Positions 47,270-61,800 are shown, counted from the stretch's first letter. The stretch: 64,000 bases of DNA from Polytrichum commune (GCA_950295325.1 OX485806.1:2046001-2110000); one strand, 5' to 3'. Notes: a model not told the origin generated them from the sequence alone. Made by a program: numbers and translations.

Positions 47270-50200
47270 TAATGCTCAACTTCGAAAAACACGAGATTGG
47301 ACTTTGGTTGTTGCTGACATTGAGATGCACAAGTACAAGGGAGTAATGAAGTTGGAGTAAACGTATCATGGTGTTGAGTTAGAAACAATTATATAGGATA
47401 GGCATTGATTCATGAATACATTTGCACTAAGCTCATCATGATTTATATATCAACTTCACATCCATCGAATTGAGCGTATCATACTAACACAACTCCTTAG
47501 GTATGACTTGCGTCCTTGTATCGAAATATCTAAGCCAAATATTGCTCATATAAACTTTAATATTTTGATCACCAACATAACGTCTCCAAGCTTTTAAGGC
47601 AAAGAACTATCACATGTAATTCCATTTGTTGGGTCGCCACCTTGGTTGGCTACATGTGAATTCTTATTTTCATACAACACCAGTTGTTCGTTTAACATAT
47701 ATACCCTTCGATGGCGAAACTGCTCGCATCAATGTGCGTAGATAAAACATGATACATAATCTTTAAAAAAAACATTAAAAAACTTATATACCTTAAAATA
47801 TATCAAATTAAATTTGTTCATTCTGTAGGCACATCAATTAGTAAATGAATTAATTTGTTTTGAAAAGAAAATAAAAATTCGAGTAAATTATTTAAACAAT
47901 AGATACATGAATTAATATATTGTGATTAGAAAAACTATGAGTATATATTCCTTTAAGTTATTTATAAATATATTTTATATTTTCATATCTAAATCATTTA
48001 TATCAAGATTTCTTTGTTATATAGCACGTTTTATTATATTAGAAATGAGGGCTTGGAAGAAAGGTAGAATGGTACTAATAATGTGTATACTACATTTTAA
48101 AACCCAAATTATAAGGGTCTTTTAGTATGTGTTTTTAGGATGATGCATTTATATTCTAGGGTTATTGTTACTAGAGTCAATACCCTTAAAAAGATAATAT
48201 TTAGAAGAATAAATGTTCTCAATACAATCTCATAATTTTAAAATTTGAAGACCCAAAATTCTGAAATGCTCCATACATTGATCATATGCAATATATGACC
48301 TATTATATATATATATATATATATATTTTGTGTGTGTGTGTGTGTGTGTGTGTAGCAAACAATATATCTTAACCTACAAGTAATAGATGATAATACATCA
48401 TTTGACCACTTATGTGTACTAGGCTATGGGCCATCCATAACAAGGGAATAGAACCAATAAAGGGCAAAGACGTTAAAAAAACATTATTTATAGATTGTGA
48501 TATCAATGACAATTGTTCATAAAAGTTAATCATCTCCAATGACATACAAACCATATATCACATAGGATATTGAATATATAATATTTTATAAATAAATAAA
48601 AGATATATTAAAAACACGGATCACATATCTTTTATATTCTCTAAAACCGTAACAATATCAAAGTTTGAGACTCCTTAAATAAAAATGGTGATGTATCGAC
48701 TAGGATAAGGTCGAAATCAAGCCTAAGAAACAACTTCAACTTTAAAACTCTAGAATAAACTCAATGATTTGCATACTGATGTAAACATAGATACAACAAT
48801 GGAAATTGGTTTACTTTCAACCTCCATGAAAAATGTAAGGCGCTTAGTACAAATATGAAGTAATGATGCTTTATCTTTTTTGGACCCTTTCATAATAGTT
48901 TTCTTTCGATCCAAAATTCCCTTTCTCTCTACCAAGAAAAGAAAAGAAAAAGTAATGCCCATAACAAGGTATTGGCTGGCGTGAATGTGAGCCCGTTAGC
49001 CTAATGTTGATCACAGATGTCCATGATGTAGTATAGGTGTTATGTCTCCTTCTCTCTACTGTATCTTTGTCAAATATATATTTTTCCATCGCCAATGTTG
49101 ATGTAGTATCAACAACATGCCCTTGCAATCTAAAAGTTCAAAAATTTGTGATCCCTAAATCCTAATGTCCCCACATGTGACTAGCATATATGTGTTTCAG
49201 TTGGTGACGGAGTTTACTCGGATCCCAAAAATAATATCATTGGTTCTCTTAATAGAGCTTGTCCACATTGGCGTTCAAACCTCGGGGGCGGGGGGGGGGG
49301 GGCAGTGTGTTAAAAAGTGAAGGATATAGGTGCGAACAACCACTATTTTATAGGGGGGTATTACTTTCAAAAAAAAATTTACATGCTATCATTATGTAAT
49401 TTTCTACTTTGGGTTAATAGAAAAATGGCTTGCATTACTTATAATTCCAAATTACCTATTATTCCATACTCTATAGTACTTTAAAGATGTCCAGTGCCAT
49501 TTTTGATACCCTATATTACTCTTAAGTCCATTTATAAATTTTTGCCCCCATGTTTTTAAAATATCCTATCATTTGTTCGCCGTATATTGCTACTCCGACC
49601 AATGACTACCCCTCCCCCCGAGGTTCAAATAGAAAAATTGTTGAAAATTTCACCAACGTTCAAAAGTTAGAAATCATTGCATAGAAATTTCTTACGCAAA
49701 AATACATCCAAAATTGTATATGTATATGTATATATATGTTATATATGTTATCGAGATTTGTACTAGGAAAACCCAAGGAAAATGGTTTTCAACGAAGGGA
49801 TGATAGCCTTACCACCACCACGTTGTCTATTGTATGTAGATTGTAGTAGTGTGTCCCTCTTGAATTCAGATCCATGTAAAATTAATGCCTATAGACAAAA
49901 CGCCTAACCTCCATGCCAACATAAAGTCAACACTCCGCAAAAATTAAAAACTACATGCAACCAAAGAGAGTTTTTTTTAATAAATATAATGATGGTATTA
50001 AAACAAATTGAATTTTTTTCAAAATAAAATAGGCCCTACGCAACATGATACTGTGATTTTTAAATACTTTCAGGCCGTCATAAATTTCATGAAATTTGGT
50101 TTATAATATTTCTAAGATACCATGCTATACAAACAATTGCAAATGGATTATAATGTATACATTCCCCCGCCCTGCCCACAGTGGATGAAAATGTGTGGAC

Positions 50201-50300
50201 ATGATAAAAATGGTTGAAGAATATTGGATGAAGAGTTTAGGTAAGCAACGTGGAAGGAATTGGTTTTGATCACTTCATTGGATTATGAGAGTTTTGGTGT
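47270..50300. other. AT-rich intergenic stretch, no gene seen
   Basis: Very AT-rich. It holds an (AT)n/(TG)n microsatellite at 48304-48353 and a G-tract near 49290. No recognisable protein or RNA. Confidence 0.5.
48304..48353. repeat. (AT)n(TG)n compound microsatellite
   Basis: About 12 AT units followed by about 12 TG units. Confidence 0.95.
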
Positions 50301-50308
50301 TTTGTTGG

Positions 50309-50874
50309 CATCTACAAATTGTATATCTTCTAGCAATTTGGTGTTGACATTTTTTCTTTTTTCTTTTTTCACATGAATAATGCAAGAGAATCTCCATTGA
50401 ATTGTATGGCAATGTCATCAATTTATGCTTTCTCAATCAATATATTTAATGTTTCTTTTGAATACATATCAATTTTGTGGATGTATGTTTTATATTATGG
50501 CTTTATAAAAATGTTTTGAGGCTTAACCGCATTGCGATGAATTGTCGGTTCCGTCTTTTGAGACAATGCTTGAAATGAACCAAATATTGGCCTCATCTAC
50601 AAATTGTATACCTTCTAGCAATTTGATGTAGCACATTTGTTTTTATTTTTTCACATGAATAAAAATGCGAGAGGACTTTCATTGGTGATGTCATCGATTT
50701 ATGCTTCCTTAATAAATGATTTCATGTTGCTTCTAAATACGTATTAATTTTGTGTATATATGTTTTGTATTTTGTATTATGTATTGAATTGCTTTGAGGC
50801 TTAACCACATTGCAATGAAGTATAGGCTTTGTCTTTTGAGACAATTTTTTTTAAATGAGCCAAAATTTGGCCTC
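50309..50874. repeat. tandem duplication of 285 bp
   Basis: Copies 50309-50593 and 50594-50874 both start CATCTACAAATTGTATA or nearly so and end with a GAGCCAAA..TTGGCCTC-like block. They share GAGGCTTAACC.CATTGC and TCTTTTGAGACAAT. Confidence 0.85.
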
Positions 50875-50879
50875 GGTTG

Positions 50880-53800
50880 GAGAACTGACTAGAATTGGCA
50901 ACATGTGGAAGATAATTATAAGGCATAGCAATCTTCCCACTAACCACTTGTTGATTTATAATAAACTTATGGTTTATAAAAATGACTAACCCCAAACCTT
51001 TCAAAGTAATTGAAAGGTACAAAACATGCATAATTAAAAAATAACTCAATTAAATGGGTCATTTAATCGCATGTGAATAAGATAATACCCCCCAAACAAG
51101 TATACCCTCACTGCATGTGGTTCCCGTGATTCAAACCTACTGTCAACCATGTGCATGCCGAGGGCCCTTCCATGCCGACATCATCGCAGTCTTTTTGTTG
51201 TTGTATCCCAACTACATTTGTTGGTAAATTTTCTTGATATCGTATTATAGCCATGTTGTGTAGTGAAAATTTCCAATTATAAAATTTGTAATTTTCTGTA
51301 CGTAATCACACGTGACTAGATTTTTAATTTTTAATTTTTAATTTTTTTAACATTCAAGCTATTTGGACAAAAATCAATGAAAATGACCTCCTAAAAGTGA
51401 AAGTGGTTTGTGGATGAAATTGTATTAAGGGATCCCCTTTGAAGTCGGGAGAAATATAACCTCTTTACATTTTAAGTAAAGAATAAATGAACATGTAAAG
51501 GTGATATGTCATAGTTGCATGCAACATTTGTAATACGTTTGAATCACTTTGAGGTCATTAAGACCTCAAAACCTCCCTCCAAGTGAACATTGGGATCATA
51601 TATGGTCCCACTTGCATTTAAGGGCTTAACAATACCAGGGAACATGCAATTGAGCATGATGAGTTGTTTGACCAAAAATGTCCTTAGGCGTTCTTAAGAA
51701 TTTCTACAACTAAATTAATATGTAAAAGTCTCGAAACCAAACAAGACACAAGGTAGTGAATGTCCATTAATGTACATTTTCCACACACTTAGATTATTGG
51801 GTCAATGAAGACATGGACATTTCCAATAGCCACATCATGCCACCCACTACGCTATTCATTGTTCTTGTCGTTGTTCTTCATTACCCATAAAATTTTAAAT
51901 GACACATGGACACATGGACCATAATTGTCCTTAAATGAACCACACTATTTAAAGATACTATGGCTCAAATGAAGGTTCAAACATCCAAACACACACCGCT
52001 TGAAAGACCTACTTATATGATTTCCAACCACCCACGACAATTGGCTTGCTCCGAAAGCAAAGTTTCATCATGCACTTCAACCCCAATACGTCTTTTTTTT
52101 TCTTTTTTCTTTCTAAAGTCTCGCATATATAAGAATTCCAAAATATTTTACAAACTCGATCATCGGTCCTCTTAAGTTGGTGCAACCGCCCTATGGTGTT
52201 TTGGAAATACGACCTTGTCATGAGAAGAATGTGTGTTGAGGAACGGTTTGCCATTTGCCACATAACTTTCATTGGTTTGGTAGCACCAACTAGTCAACAA
52301 ATTAAGTTGATTTATGCCAAATCCCATTGCTTGACTAGCAAGTTCATTGACATAGGATACCGTTGTTTGAAGCGGGACACCTTTTCAAGGGTATTGCTCA
52401 CTTCAACTCCCAACCTCCCTCATGTGCGATGTTTTTAAAGGGACGACTTGTCGATTTACCCTTCCCCAATCTATCGAGGCATTAGCTAGGCACTCGAGAT
52501 GAGTTACACCTATCACACACTACAATCTATAACAAATAGCATGCATAACAACTAAATAGGACCATCACATTTGGAACGAGTACTTGCACTGTATGTTTTA
52601 AGAAGCCCAAATCTATCAAAATGCACATGCATTTTTTTGTGGGTTTAATTTTTCTATATAATTATAGTATTTTAAGCATGTGTTATGCTCTTATATATGG
52701 AATCCTTAGCTGATTTTAAGAAAGAGATGGGCTTGAGGAGACCATACAAGACTTAGAAATTTCTCAAATGCACATTTGTTAGGATTTTTGATGTACTTGC
52801 CTCCCCCCACTTCCAAACCAGTTGGCTTGGGGGCCACATCTTCCTCTACTTTTGAATTTTATGCACTATAATGTTTAATTTTTTAAATTATATCATTTTT
52901 GTCACATCTACTATTAGGATTTTGAATTTTGAGGTCTACATGCACCTTCAATGAAAGATTGGGATCTGGTCCGACAATGTCTGGTTTTCATATCAAAGGC
53001 CCTAAAAAACCCAAATGTGGCATCCATGGCGTTTGTAAGTTGTATACGTGGTTGTTAATTATGGTAACTTTTGAATGGTGTTATATTGAACGCAACAAAC
53101 TCAAACATAGTATGAATCTTGACAAGAAAACATGGCAAAACCGTCTCCCTTAGTTTGACACCTCATCACATGAACCTCATAATATCCTAGTCGGAGATAC
53201 TTGGACGGTTGAAACTCTTTCATGCACTCTCCACCCACACGCTCTACTCATCTGTAAGGTTGTATTTTGCATTCGAGTCTAGATTGTGCAACTGAACAAT
53301 CTCAAAAACTGGCTAGGGACAGAGGAACCTCCAAGACCACTCCGGGTCAGCCAAAAGATAAACATTCAGAAGTTAATTCAAACAACAGACTTTCACACGA
53401 ATAATGGTAGTGGGTCATGTTCACCACCTACCAAAACACACAAGGTGTGGACATAATAAAAGCACAAGAATCGTGTACAATTCGGGTGCCTTCCAAGTTT
53501 CCTTTGCAATGAGTGGTCCAAGTGCGGCTCCCCCCCCCCCCCTCCCCCCCAAAAGTCATGCCGTGGGCACAGGGTTTTGTGGGCCATTTTGTGCCGATGT
53601 ATTGAACCTTTAGAATAAGCTACACGAGTCTTGGGCCGACTTCGGTTTCAATGAGCAAGTGTTTTCTTCTTCCATTCGATCGGGACCCGGGCGGTGCAGA
53701 GCCGCGACATGGTTGAATCTTGACTTGGAATCTTCTTTACTCAAGGAGGAGGATGCTATTTAATGAATGCCTTTTGCAACGAGTGGTCATTGAGCCCTGA

Positions 53801-55490
53801 CCCCAACTACTACTGTTACTATTTCAGAAAATATCTTTTAAAATGTTAAATTAGTCACTGGGGCTTGCTTTTGGTGGGCATATTCCAAATGGTATTAAGG
53901 CCCTTAAGTAAGTTAGGGTTAGTTTCCATGTAGGTTGCTCACCCGTCATATTCTAGTGGAAATGTAGATGTCACCATGTGAAATCTACATTTATGCTAGA
54001 ATCTAGTGGGTAATCACCCTTCCCTATTATCATTTGGAGTTGCTTGCCGCTTGTCATTTCCATGGTGTTTTCAACCTCACGGTGTGTTGGGGTCACATGC
54101 TATTGCTCTACTTTGATTGAAAATTTATAATTTTCAACTAGAAAGGGCCAATTTACAGTGTACTCACTACGGGTTCTATCCATTATATGATGATAATGAT
54201 AATAAACGTGTATGAACTTGGAATCTATCAGTTTCGTAAATCATAAAATCTTCTACATGGATTATGGTAAATAACATGGATTTCATTGTTGAGCTTATTT
54301 TCATGCTAACAATGTCAAGGACAATATTTTGGTGCACACTATTTACCAACCTATAATCAAACATCAAAGTTCTATGCTTTTTGTTGGATTTAAAATTCAT
54401 GCGCATTTAAAAGGATTCCAACTTAGGGGATGGAGATGGGTATATCACGTGGGCATGTCAAGTGTATCTATAGTTGCACACTATTTGTATGTGTAATGGT
54501 GTATAATGTGACCCATACTATAGGAACTACCCGTGATAAATCACACTATACATCTATCCACACAATTTATCAACGTAGTGAAAAAAAAACTATTGGTAAG
54601 ACCACGTCATCTCCATAGTGACATTAGGGGTCCAAGACCCAAAAAAGTCCTACTCTCAAAGCATCTTCGAAGAGCCTTGCTTTTAAACTCGCTTAATTGT
54701 CTTGAGCTTTCAATTCATTTTAGTTTCTCAAACTAAGAGGAGTTCATTCTCAAGTTGGGTCCAATGAGACATCTTAGTAAATAAATGTGACATGAATGTC
54801 CCTCCATTATTCCATATTTTGGACTCAAACCTTGAAAGTGAACTCCTCAATTTGCAGGTCTTGACCAATAGGAACACACAATTGTGGAAGTCACACTAGT
54901 CATGGGAGGTTGTGCATCGATCCTCGGCCATGGGTCTCACCCACAAGGGGGCTTAGTAGTGTTATGAGTCCCAAAAAATGTGATCATTTGGTCTTGAATC
55001 CTAGCGATTCCACATTAATCCGAATCTCCATTAATGACTCATACAAAGATGCCAAAAAGGGTCACGTGACCGAGATCCTAACAATCTCATGATCAAATTG
55101 ATTAATATTGTTATTTCTCCCCAGAATATCTCAAGTGCCTAAATAAGGACAAAATGGATGTGTATTAAGCCAAGGTCAGCTGATTTCTAAAGGTCTTTGA
55201 AAGAAAAAAATTGACGAATTCATCCAAATGTTGAAACCAAAGCATTCAAGCAACAAATTATACTCGTTTCCAGTATAATTGCAGGATAAATGAGGACTGT
55301 TATCAATAACGATAATTGTTGGTTCGGATGAAGAATTTGTCCACTCAAAACAAAAGTAAACAACAATTTATCCTCATTCCCAAAATGTTAAACGAAATTG
55401 GACTCTGTTGTAAAGGGCTGATGGGGATGTCACTGTAGACTTTTAGAAAGAAGAGGCTGGGCCCAATGGACGCTAAGTTATTGGTCACAA
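50880..55490. other. intergenic stretch, no gene seen
   Basis: AT-rich with short chance frames only. Homopolymer tracts include a C-tract at about 53530. No family recognised. Confidence 0.5.
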
Positions 55491-55499
55491 ATTGGCGTC

Positions 55500-56150
55500 G
55501 TAAGTAAAGGGGCCTCAGTTCCTGGGGAAAGGAACGTGGAGGAGGCCCATCCTGCATTACTCCGGGCGACCCCTCGCATATGAGTGCCCCCCGCCCCGCC
55601 ATTTCGCCGGGTTCTGGCCCTCTGATCCTCCGTGTAACCCGTCGTTCTCTGCCCTCCCCTCCCCTCCCCTGTTTCCGTCTCGGCTTCCAGCCCTTCGATC
55701 CTCTGGGTGACCCTTGTATCCTCTCCCCTGTTTCGTTCCCCACCCGCCATATTTCCCCGGGTTGTGACCCTTTCCTCCTCCGGGTGGCCCGTAATGTCTC
55801 TCCTCTCGCCTTCCCCTGTTTTGTCTCCCATCACGGGGTCGCTCTGTCGGCTACTCACCCGTCGTTCCCCAGGGCGACCCCTTGTTTCCTCGTATCCTCT
55901 CCCCAATTTCGCCCCCCATTTGTCCTGAGCTTGCTCCCCCGCCCTCCATTTCTTCGGGTAGCCCGTCGTCTCTCTACCCCCGCCCCTCCCTGCTTCGTCT
56001 CCCATCCCGAGGTTGCTCTCGGCGGCTCCTCGAGGGCCTCGGTTCCCTCACTCGTCTTACTTGACTCAACCTTTCCCCACTTCGATTGCCGTGCGCACCA
56101 CTCACGTCTGGCAGCTGGCTCCAGCTTCACGGGGGAAAACGCGTCATCAA
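55500..56150 (+). repeat. C/T-rich degenerate repeat island with long low-complexity frames
   Basis: Irregular repeats carry CGGGT.GCCCGTCGT, TCTCCCATC.CG.GGT and CCCCTCCC blocks, with some phrases recurring at about 150-200 bp. Composition keeps several frames open on both strands, including a plus frame from 55580 to 56434 (284 codons) and minus frames over 55478-56005. The shared openness points to composition, not to a gene. Only the tail of the plus frame (about 56190-56320) resembles a transit peptide, ending near NLCFRQVSCRAST. Confidence 0.6.
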
Positions 56151-56769
56151 ATTTGAGCTACTCTCCCGCATTTTGGAGCTTTTCTTTCTTGGTCCAGGGG
56201 ACAATTTCCACTAACAAGACTCGTCACGGCTTGTCGCGCGCAAACGGTGTCCTGCTGGTGTCACACACAAAGGTAGGGAACCTTTGCTTCCGACAGGTTT
56301 CGTGTCGCGCTTCTACGGAGCTCCTTCTTGGAGAATACATCGTATCATGTCATAAGTTAGTATGCACAAGGGAGGGAATTGATGCAGCGATGATAATGAT
56401 GATATCGCATTTTATGGCTACAGGAGGTTCTTGATTTTCTGTAGGAGCTTGGAACAGAAAATGTGAAGGATGTCCATCGCAGCTTAGTCGAAGTGTTTAT
56501 TGGAATTCCGTACATTCTGTGAACTTTTTGCTGGAGGATTTCTTTGAGTAGATTATATATAAGGATGTTGGAGCACTCGTCTGTGGACATTTTTACTTCG
56601 CATTCCACGTTTTCTTGGTGCAATTGGCGTGAGAGGGAGATTGATTAGTCTTGCGCATCGTTTTTCTTTTTTGATAGAAGTGCAATGATGATGTCTGGAG
56701 GGAGCGAGGCGCTTCCGGCTCGTGTCCCCTGTTTGCCGTCGCCTTTGTAAGTTTCTCCCGACACGAGAC

Positions 56770-57297
56770 TTTGTAAAGTAGACACTGTCTTTGCTCAGAT
56801 GCCTTCAGTGATATCTCAAATTCCTCTGTATGAATTCGAAGGACTTGTTTTCCTACTTATCACAGGAGGTCCAGGTTAATTCTCGCCAGTTGATACTTAG
56901 TTCTAGGATCCTGTGTTGTCCATGGTGATTTTAAACAGTGAGTGCTAATTTCTTGTGAGAGAAGGCGCTGTCAAATAAATGTAAAGTGCAATGTATCCTC
57001 TCATCAACTCCGAAGTTTCTGAACATTTACAACCTTGTGTAGTAGACACCGTGTTTGCTCAGATGACTTCATTGATACCTCAAATTGTTCTGTATGAACT
57101 CGAAGGACTTGTGTTCCTACTTATCACAGAGGTCCAGGTCAAGCCTCGCCAGGAGATAGTTTTAGGATCCTGTGTTGTCCCTGTTGATTTAGAATAGTGA
57201 TTGCTGATTTCCTGTGAGAGAAGTGATCGCTGTTATATAAACGTAAAGTGCAATGCATCCTCTCATCAACCCCGAGGTTTCTGAACATTTACAATAC
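56770..57297 (+). repeat. tandem duplication of about 264 bp
   Basis: Copies at about 56770-57033 and 57034-57297 share GTAGACAC.GT.TTTGCTCAGATG, CTCGAAGGACTTG or its variant, TAGGATCCTGTGTTGTCC and TGCAAT..ATCCTCTCATCAAC. The region lies upstream of the amylase exons. Confidence 0.85.
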
Positions 57298-57299
57298 GC

Positions 57300-58890
57300 A
57301 GAAGAGGAACGTTCCCGCATTAGTTTTCATGCGTAAAGCAGCCGCATTCTTACTTCTGTTTCTAGTGAGGTTGAGTGATGTACGAGTCTCTTCTTTTTGT
57401 TCATCCTTCTGAACAAACAAAAAATCCGAATATATTACCCCATCCGCTGACAATCCTTTGATAGAGATCATACTCTAAGCCTCACGGTGAAGCTTGTGAT
57501 CATTGCAATAAACAATGTACCACTCTCAAGCTGAATATCGATGATCAAAATGTAGGAGCATCGGGTCCTATTCCTCGCAAAGACTGGGTGCAGGTTATAG
57601 CTCTGCACTTCTGACGATGAGGATAAGATTTTCAAGCAATTCTCTCATCGATGTGATAAGACTATAGACGAAGGCTTCATACTGAGTTGCATCTGAACGA
57701 CATACTTATATGTTTCTTCATTCTATCTAGACATCAATTGAGGCATTGTCAAGGGTGCACAGTAAGATCGCAGTGAACTGCATGTATTATCAGGGAATCA
57801 TTCTCGAAACTCATAATAATTCCTCCAAAATTTTGAACGGGAATGTGAAAAAGACTGTCTCCGTATTGTTGTGGGGATAAGTCCAGGTGGGTAGAGGTGA
57901 GGATGGGGATCATGGAGAAAGTAATCACTCTCGCATTGAGACAGTTTCGCTCCAGTAGTGGTAAATTATTTAGACGGCAGCGGTTTTTTGTTCCTTCACC
58001 CTGATATGTGCGAATCTGAGCTCTTTAAAAAGAAAGTACAATTCTTCAGGGTGGGGCATTATTTGAGAGTGGTAAACTATGCTATCCAGGTGCAGGACTT
58101 TACAACCTATAGGAACTGAGCCGAACATGTCTTCACATCTCTCTTAAATTGTAGCATGCAACTAAGAGGAGAAACAGCCTATCCATTTGAATACTAGGTA
58201 TGCTGAACTAGAATCAAGTTGAAGAGATGCATCTTAAAGAATCACCGTTTCTTTCCACCAAGGGATGGAGACAGTTTAGATGGTGGACACAAGTACACTG
58301 GGAACTCAGTAACCGTGCCACCTTCAGTCATAATAGGTGTTGGGGAATAATTGTTTCCCTTTCACCCGGTAGTCACATCATCCATAGTCAAGACTACTTT
58401 CTATCAACATCTTCAATCCCGATTACTTGGAAAGTAAATCATGTTATGACACATGCATTGGCATATTGGTCACGTTGCCACTTATGCTAGCTGAATTGAG
58501 GACGTTGCAACTACAGGAGACTTCCAATATATGTTTGTATTCTACCTCATATTGAAATATCTGTTGTTGGTTTTGACAGAAAAGGGCAACTGAAGGACCT
58601 TTTGTTGGTGTTTGCTGCTGTTCACAATAAGTGGGAGATGAATGAAGCCCTGGGGTTAGGAATGTGGGTTATCAATTCTGCCCTTCTCACATATTGGGAG
58701 AAAGGTTAGACTCTTATGACAAAATGGCTTTCATGACAAACGGCTCCCATAAAAAATGACTACTAAGAGAGGTTATTTATTCCTTGATACATGTTTTCTC
58801 ATAATTTTGTCCTTGTTCACCACTACTCAGAAGGGGAGTGGTTGAAATAATCCAGAGCAGAAAAAATCTTTTACTAACTAAGCACTGACA
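57300..58890 (+). other. region upstream of the recognised amylase exons
   Basis: One segment, about 58581-58707, has a CAG acceptor-like start, about 40 open codons in one frame (QLKDLLLVFAAVHNKWEM) and a GT after it. It may be an amylase exon or chance. Nothing else is recognised. Confidence 0.25.
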
Positions 58891-58891
58891 A

Positions 58892-61800
58892 ATGCACGCA
58901 AACTTGAAGCACCTGCTATATCTGGAATGCAATAAATTGGAACTCAAAGTTTCTGCTGTCATGTGCACAACTGCTGGAATGATGATCTGTGCAGGACTTA
59001 AGAAGAAAGGACTAAAAAAACGAGTCCGGCAGCCATCATTTGGGAGAGATGAATTGGAAAATGCATGGAAGAAGCCCCGATTGAGTAACCCTCTGTCAAA
59101 TAGCAAAATTGTGGATGTTGTTGGTGAGACAATCTTTGATGGGCAGGAATTGGTATGCACCTGCATTCTTTGGTTGCTTTTTTGATTTCTAAAACTGTTG
59201 TCCTGCACCTCTGAAATCTTGTTCTTCTTTTGATGGAATTGTGGAGATTATTAATATGTGGAAATTTGTGAATCATTACTAGATGCCTCCTGTAACCATA
59301 TTTATGTAGATATAGGTGCTGTGTATGTGGAATACAAGGTGAAAAAAGAACAGATTAGGACAAAGATGAGGCTTGCTGTTTCTTGGTCTGCCCTAAGATG
59401 AATGAAATAAAGTGGGTGGTCTTGACCTATTGTTGCAAATCAAATCAGGTTCAATCTGAAAAGCACACGTCTGTGAACTAATTTGAGGAGCCAGTACGAA
59501 GTATGCACATGTGATGACAAGTCTGAAGATATGAAATGAATTATCTTATATGTAATGGGACTCATAGAATAGATTTACATTCTGGCATGGTGCTTTTGGA
59601 TAGTTAAATGTAACTCCAGGAGGGGCTTGGATGTAAGGACAGGTGGATGGAGCTGGAGAAAGTAAAGGTGGTAAAGCACAACAACCAGATGAAAGTGTGG
59701 ATCCCTCTGATTTAGGAGAGGAGGATATTGCAGAGCCAAATGTATGATCGATGTCCTTGATACTTCATTCTGCTCAAATTTACATGCTGCTTCATTATAT
59801 CTACCATTAACTGAAGTACTAACGAGTTGTGTGCCTGAGTCAATAGCAGGCAGACCAAGAAGCATCAAAGTCAAGGGCAAGCTCAGAACAGTCTAGAAGC
59901 ACTGAAACAAGAGTAAGTGAAGATTCTAAAACTTAAAGTATGTAGGTTGTTGTTTGGGAGCTTTTTATTTTTGTCACGAGATTAGATATACAGGATATAT
60001 TCCTAGGTATTCGGCTGTTTGTGGCACTATCTTAACAAATGCCTCAATTTTGCAGGTTGAAGAAAAGGAGGAAGCACAATCTGATGAAAATGGTAATTAT
60101 TACATTTTGTGATTAAAGCACTGGGACATACAAGTAAACAGTAATATAGTCTAGACCCTATCTATTTTGCTGCGGAAGCTCTTATGTGAAGTAGGGATAA
60201 TGTTATTTTAATAGTTATTTGCAAACTTTATATGTGCTTTATTCATGTGAACGTTGTGTTCTTGCAAACAGGAGGGGATCTGATTCGTAAGGGGAGGGAA
60301 ATCTTCATCCAGGTACTAAGCATGCAAGTCTTATCTTTTTAGACGGGAAGAAGTACAGATAGATCGAGTGATATGAACATGTGAGATGAGCACTGAATAG
60401 CATAATGAGGTTGATAGTAAACAGCGAATACTGATAGTACTCCTTGTGTGTTTATTAGGCATTTAATTGGGAATCTCATAAGCAAAAATGGTGGAGGAAT
60501 TTGAAAGAAAAGGTGCCTGAACTAGCTGCGTGGGGGTTCTCTTCCCTGTGGCTTCCTCCCTTTTGTGATTCACTGGCCCCACAAGGTCAGATAAGCTGTG
60601 CACAAGTCCTTGGCTCTTTAATTCTTTTAAGAACTACACAGTATATATTGAGGAGGTTGTTCAGGAAGTCCAGCTAATTATTTTATTTGTAATGACATAT
60701 CAACGTGCCTGACTGTAATATTTACTAACCAGTGATTGACAATCTGTGCTAGTTCAGATCCACAGTAGTTTTGGTATTCCTTGCTAATCACAATGCTGCT
60801 CAATATATGACACTGCCTTCTGTTCTGTGTTCAGGATACCTTCCTAAGAATTTTTATAATCTGAACTCTTCGTATGGAAGTGAGACTGAGCTAAAGAGTT
60901 TGCTGCGACACATGAAGAAAAGTGGGCTGAGGTCGATAGCAGATATTGTCATCAATCACCGTGTTGGCAGCACCAGGGGGGTTGGAGATCTTTATAATCG
61001 CTATGATGGAATGCCCATGCCATGGGATGAGTATGCTGTCACCTCGGATAGTGGTGGGCTGGTATAATCACATCAACTCCTTTAAGTCAGCGAATTCCCA
61101 AATTTGTATCTGATGATGCTGTGCATCATCATGCAAGTGATGATGAAAATGGCCAACTACTTGCTTTGGTTCATGTTTCTTGTGGATGGTTGAGTTGGTG
61201 GACCAAAATTCTGGCATGTTGTGCTTATGTTTCTGTTATGCAGGGAAACCCAAGTACTGGAGAGATTTTCAATGGAATCCCCAACTTGGACCATTCTAGT
61301 GAGGTTGTTGCAAATGATCTGAAAAACTGGTTACAGTGGCTTCGCAAGGACCATGGCTTTGATGGTTTCCGTTTTGACTATGCCAAAGGGTGAGTTAGCT
61401 ATTAGTTCTGACATGCACTTGGTTCTAGGTGCACTAACACTTCTATTAAGATTGGATGTTTGCTGAATTAAGGGTAAGAGAAGTATGCAAATTCTTAAAC
61501 CAGATGCTCTTGAATAATAGATGTTTAAGGAAGTGCAACTTCGAATCACGTATTGAGTGCAAAATAAATTCCTCTTTAGGCACTGTTACTATGTATATAG
61601 AAACATCAAGAAGTGAATTCTCAAATCCTGGCAGTTGCTTCGGGTGTTGTATATGCATCAATCCACCAGCAGTTGCACTTGATATTGCAGGAGCCAAGCT
61701 GATGGAATCTCTATAGGCAGTATTTATTCTTCCTACAAATGCAGAGTTGTGGACATGAACAAATGGAGAGGACTAGCAGCCACAGTTGAATTTCTCTCCT

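Noticed and set aside
55478-56005. 175-codon minus-strand frame opposite the C/T-rich island
   Set aside because: Several frames on both strands are open here because of GC-rich low-complexity composition. Gly/Arg/Glu repeats show no family.
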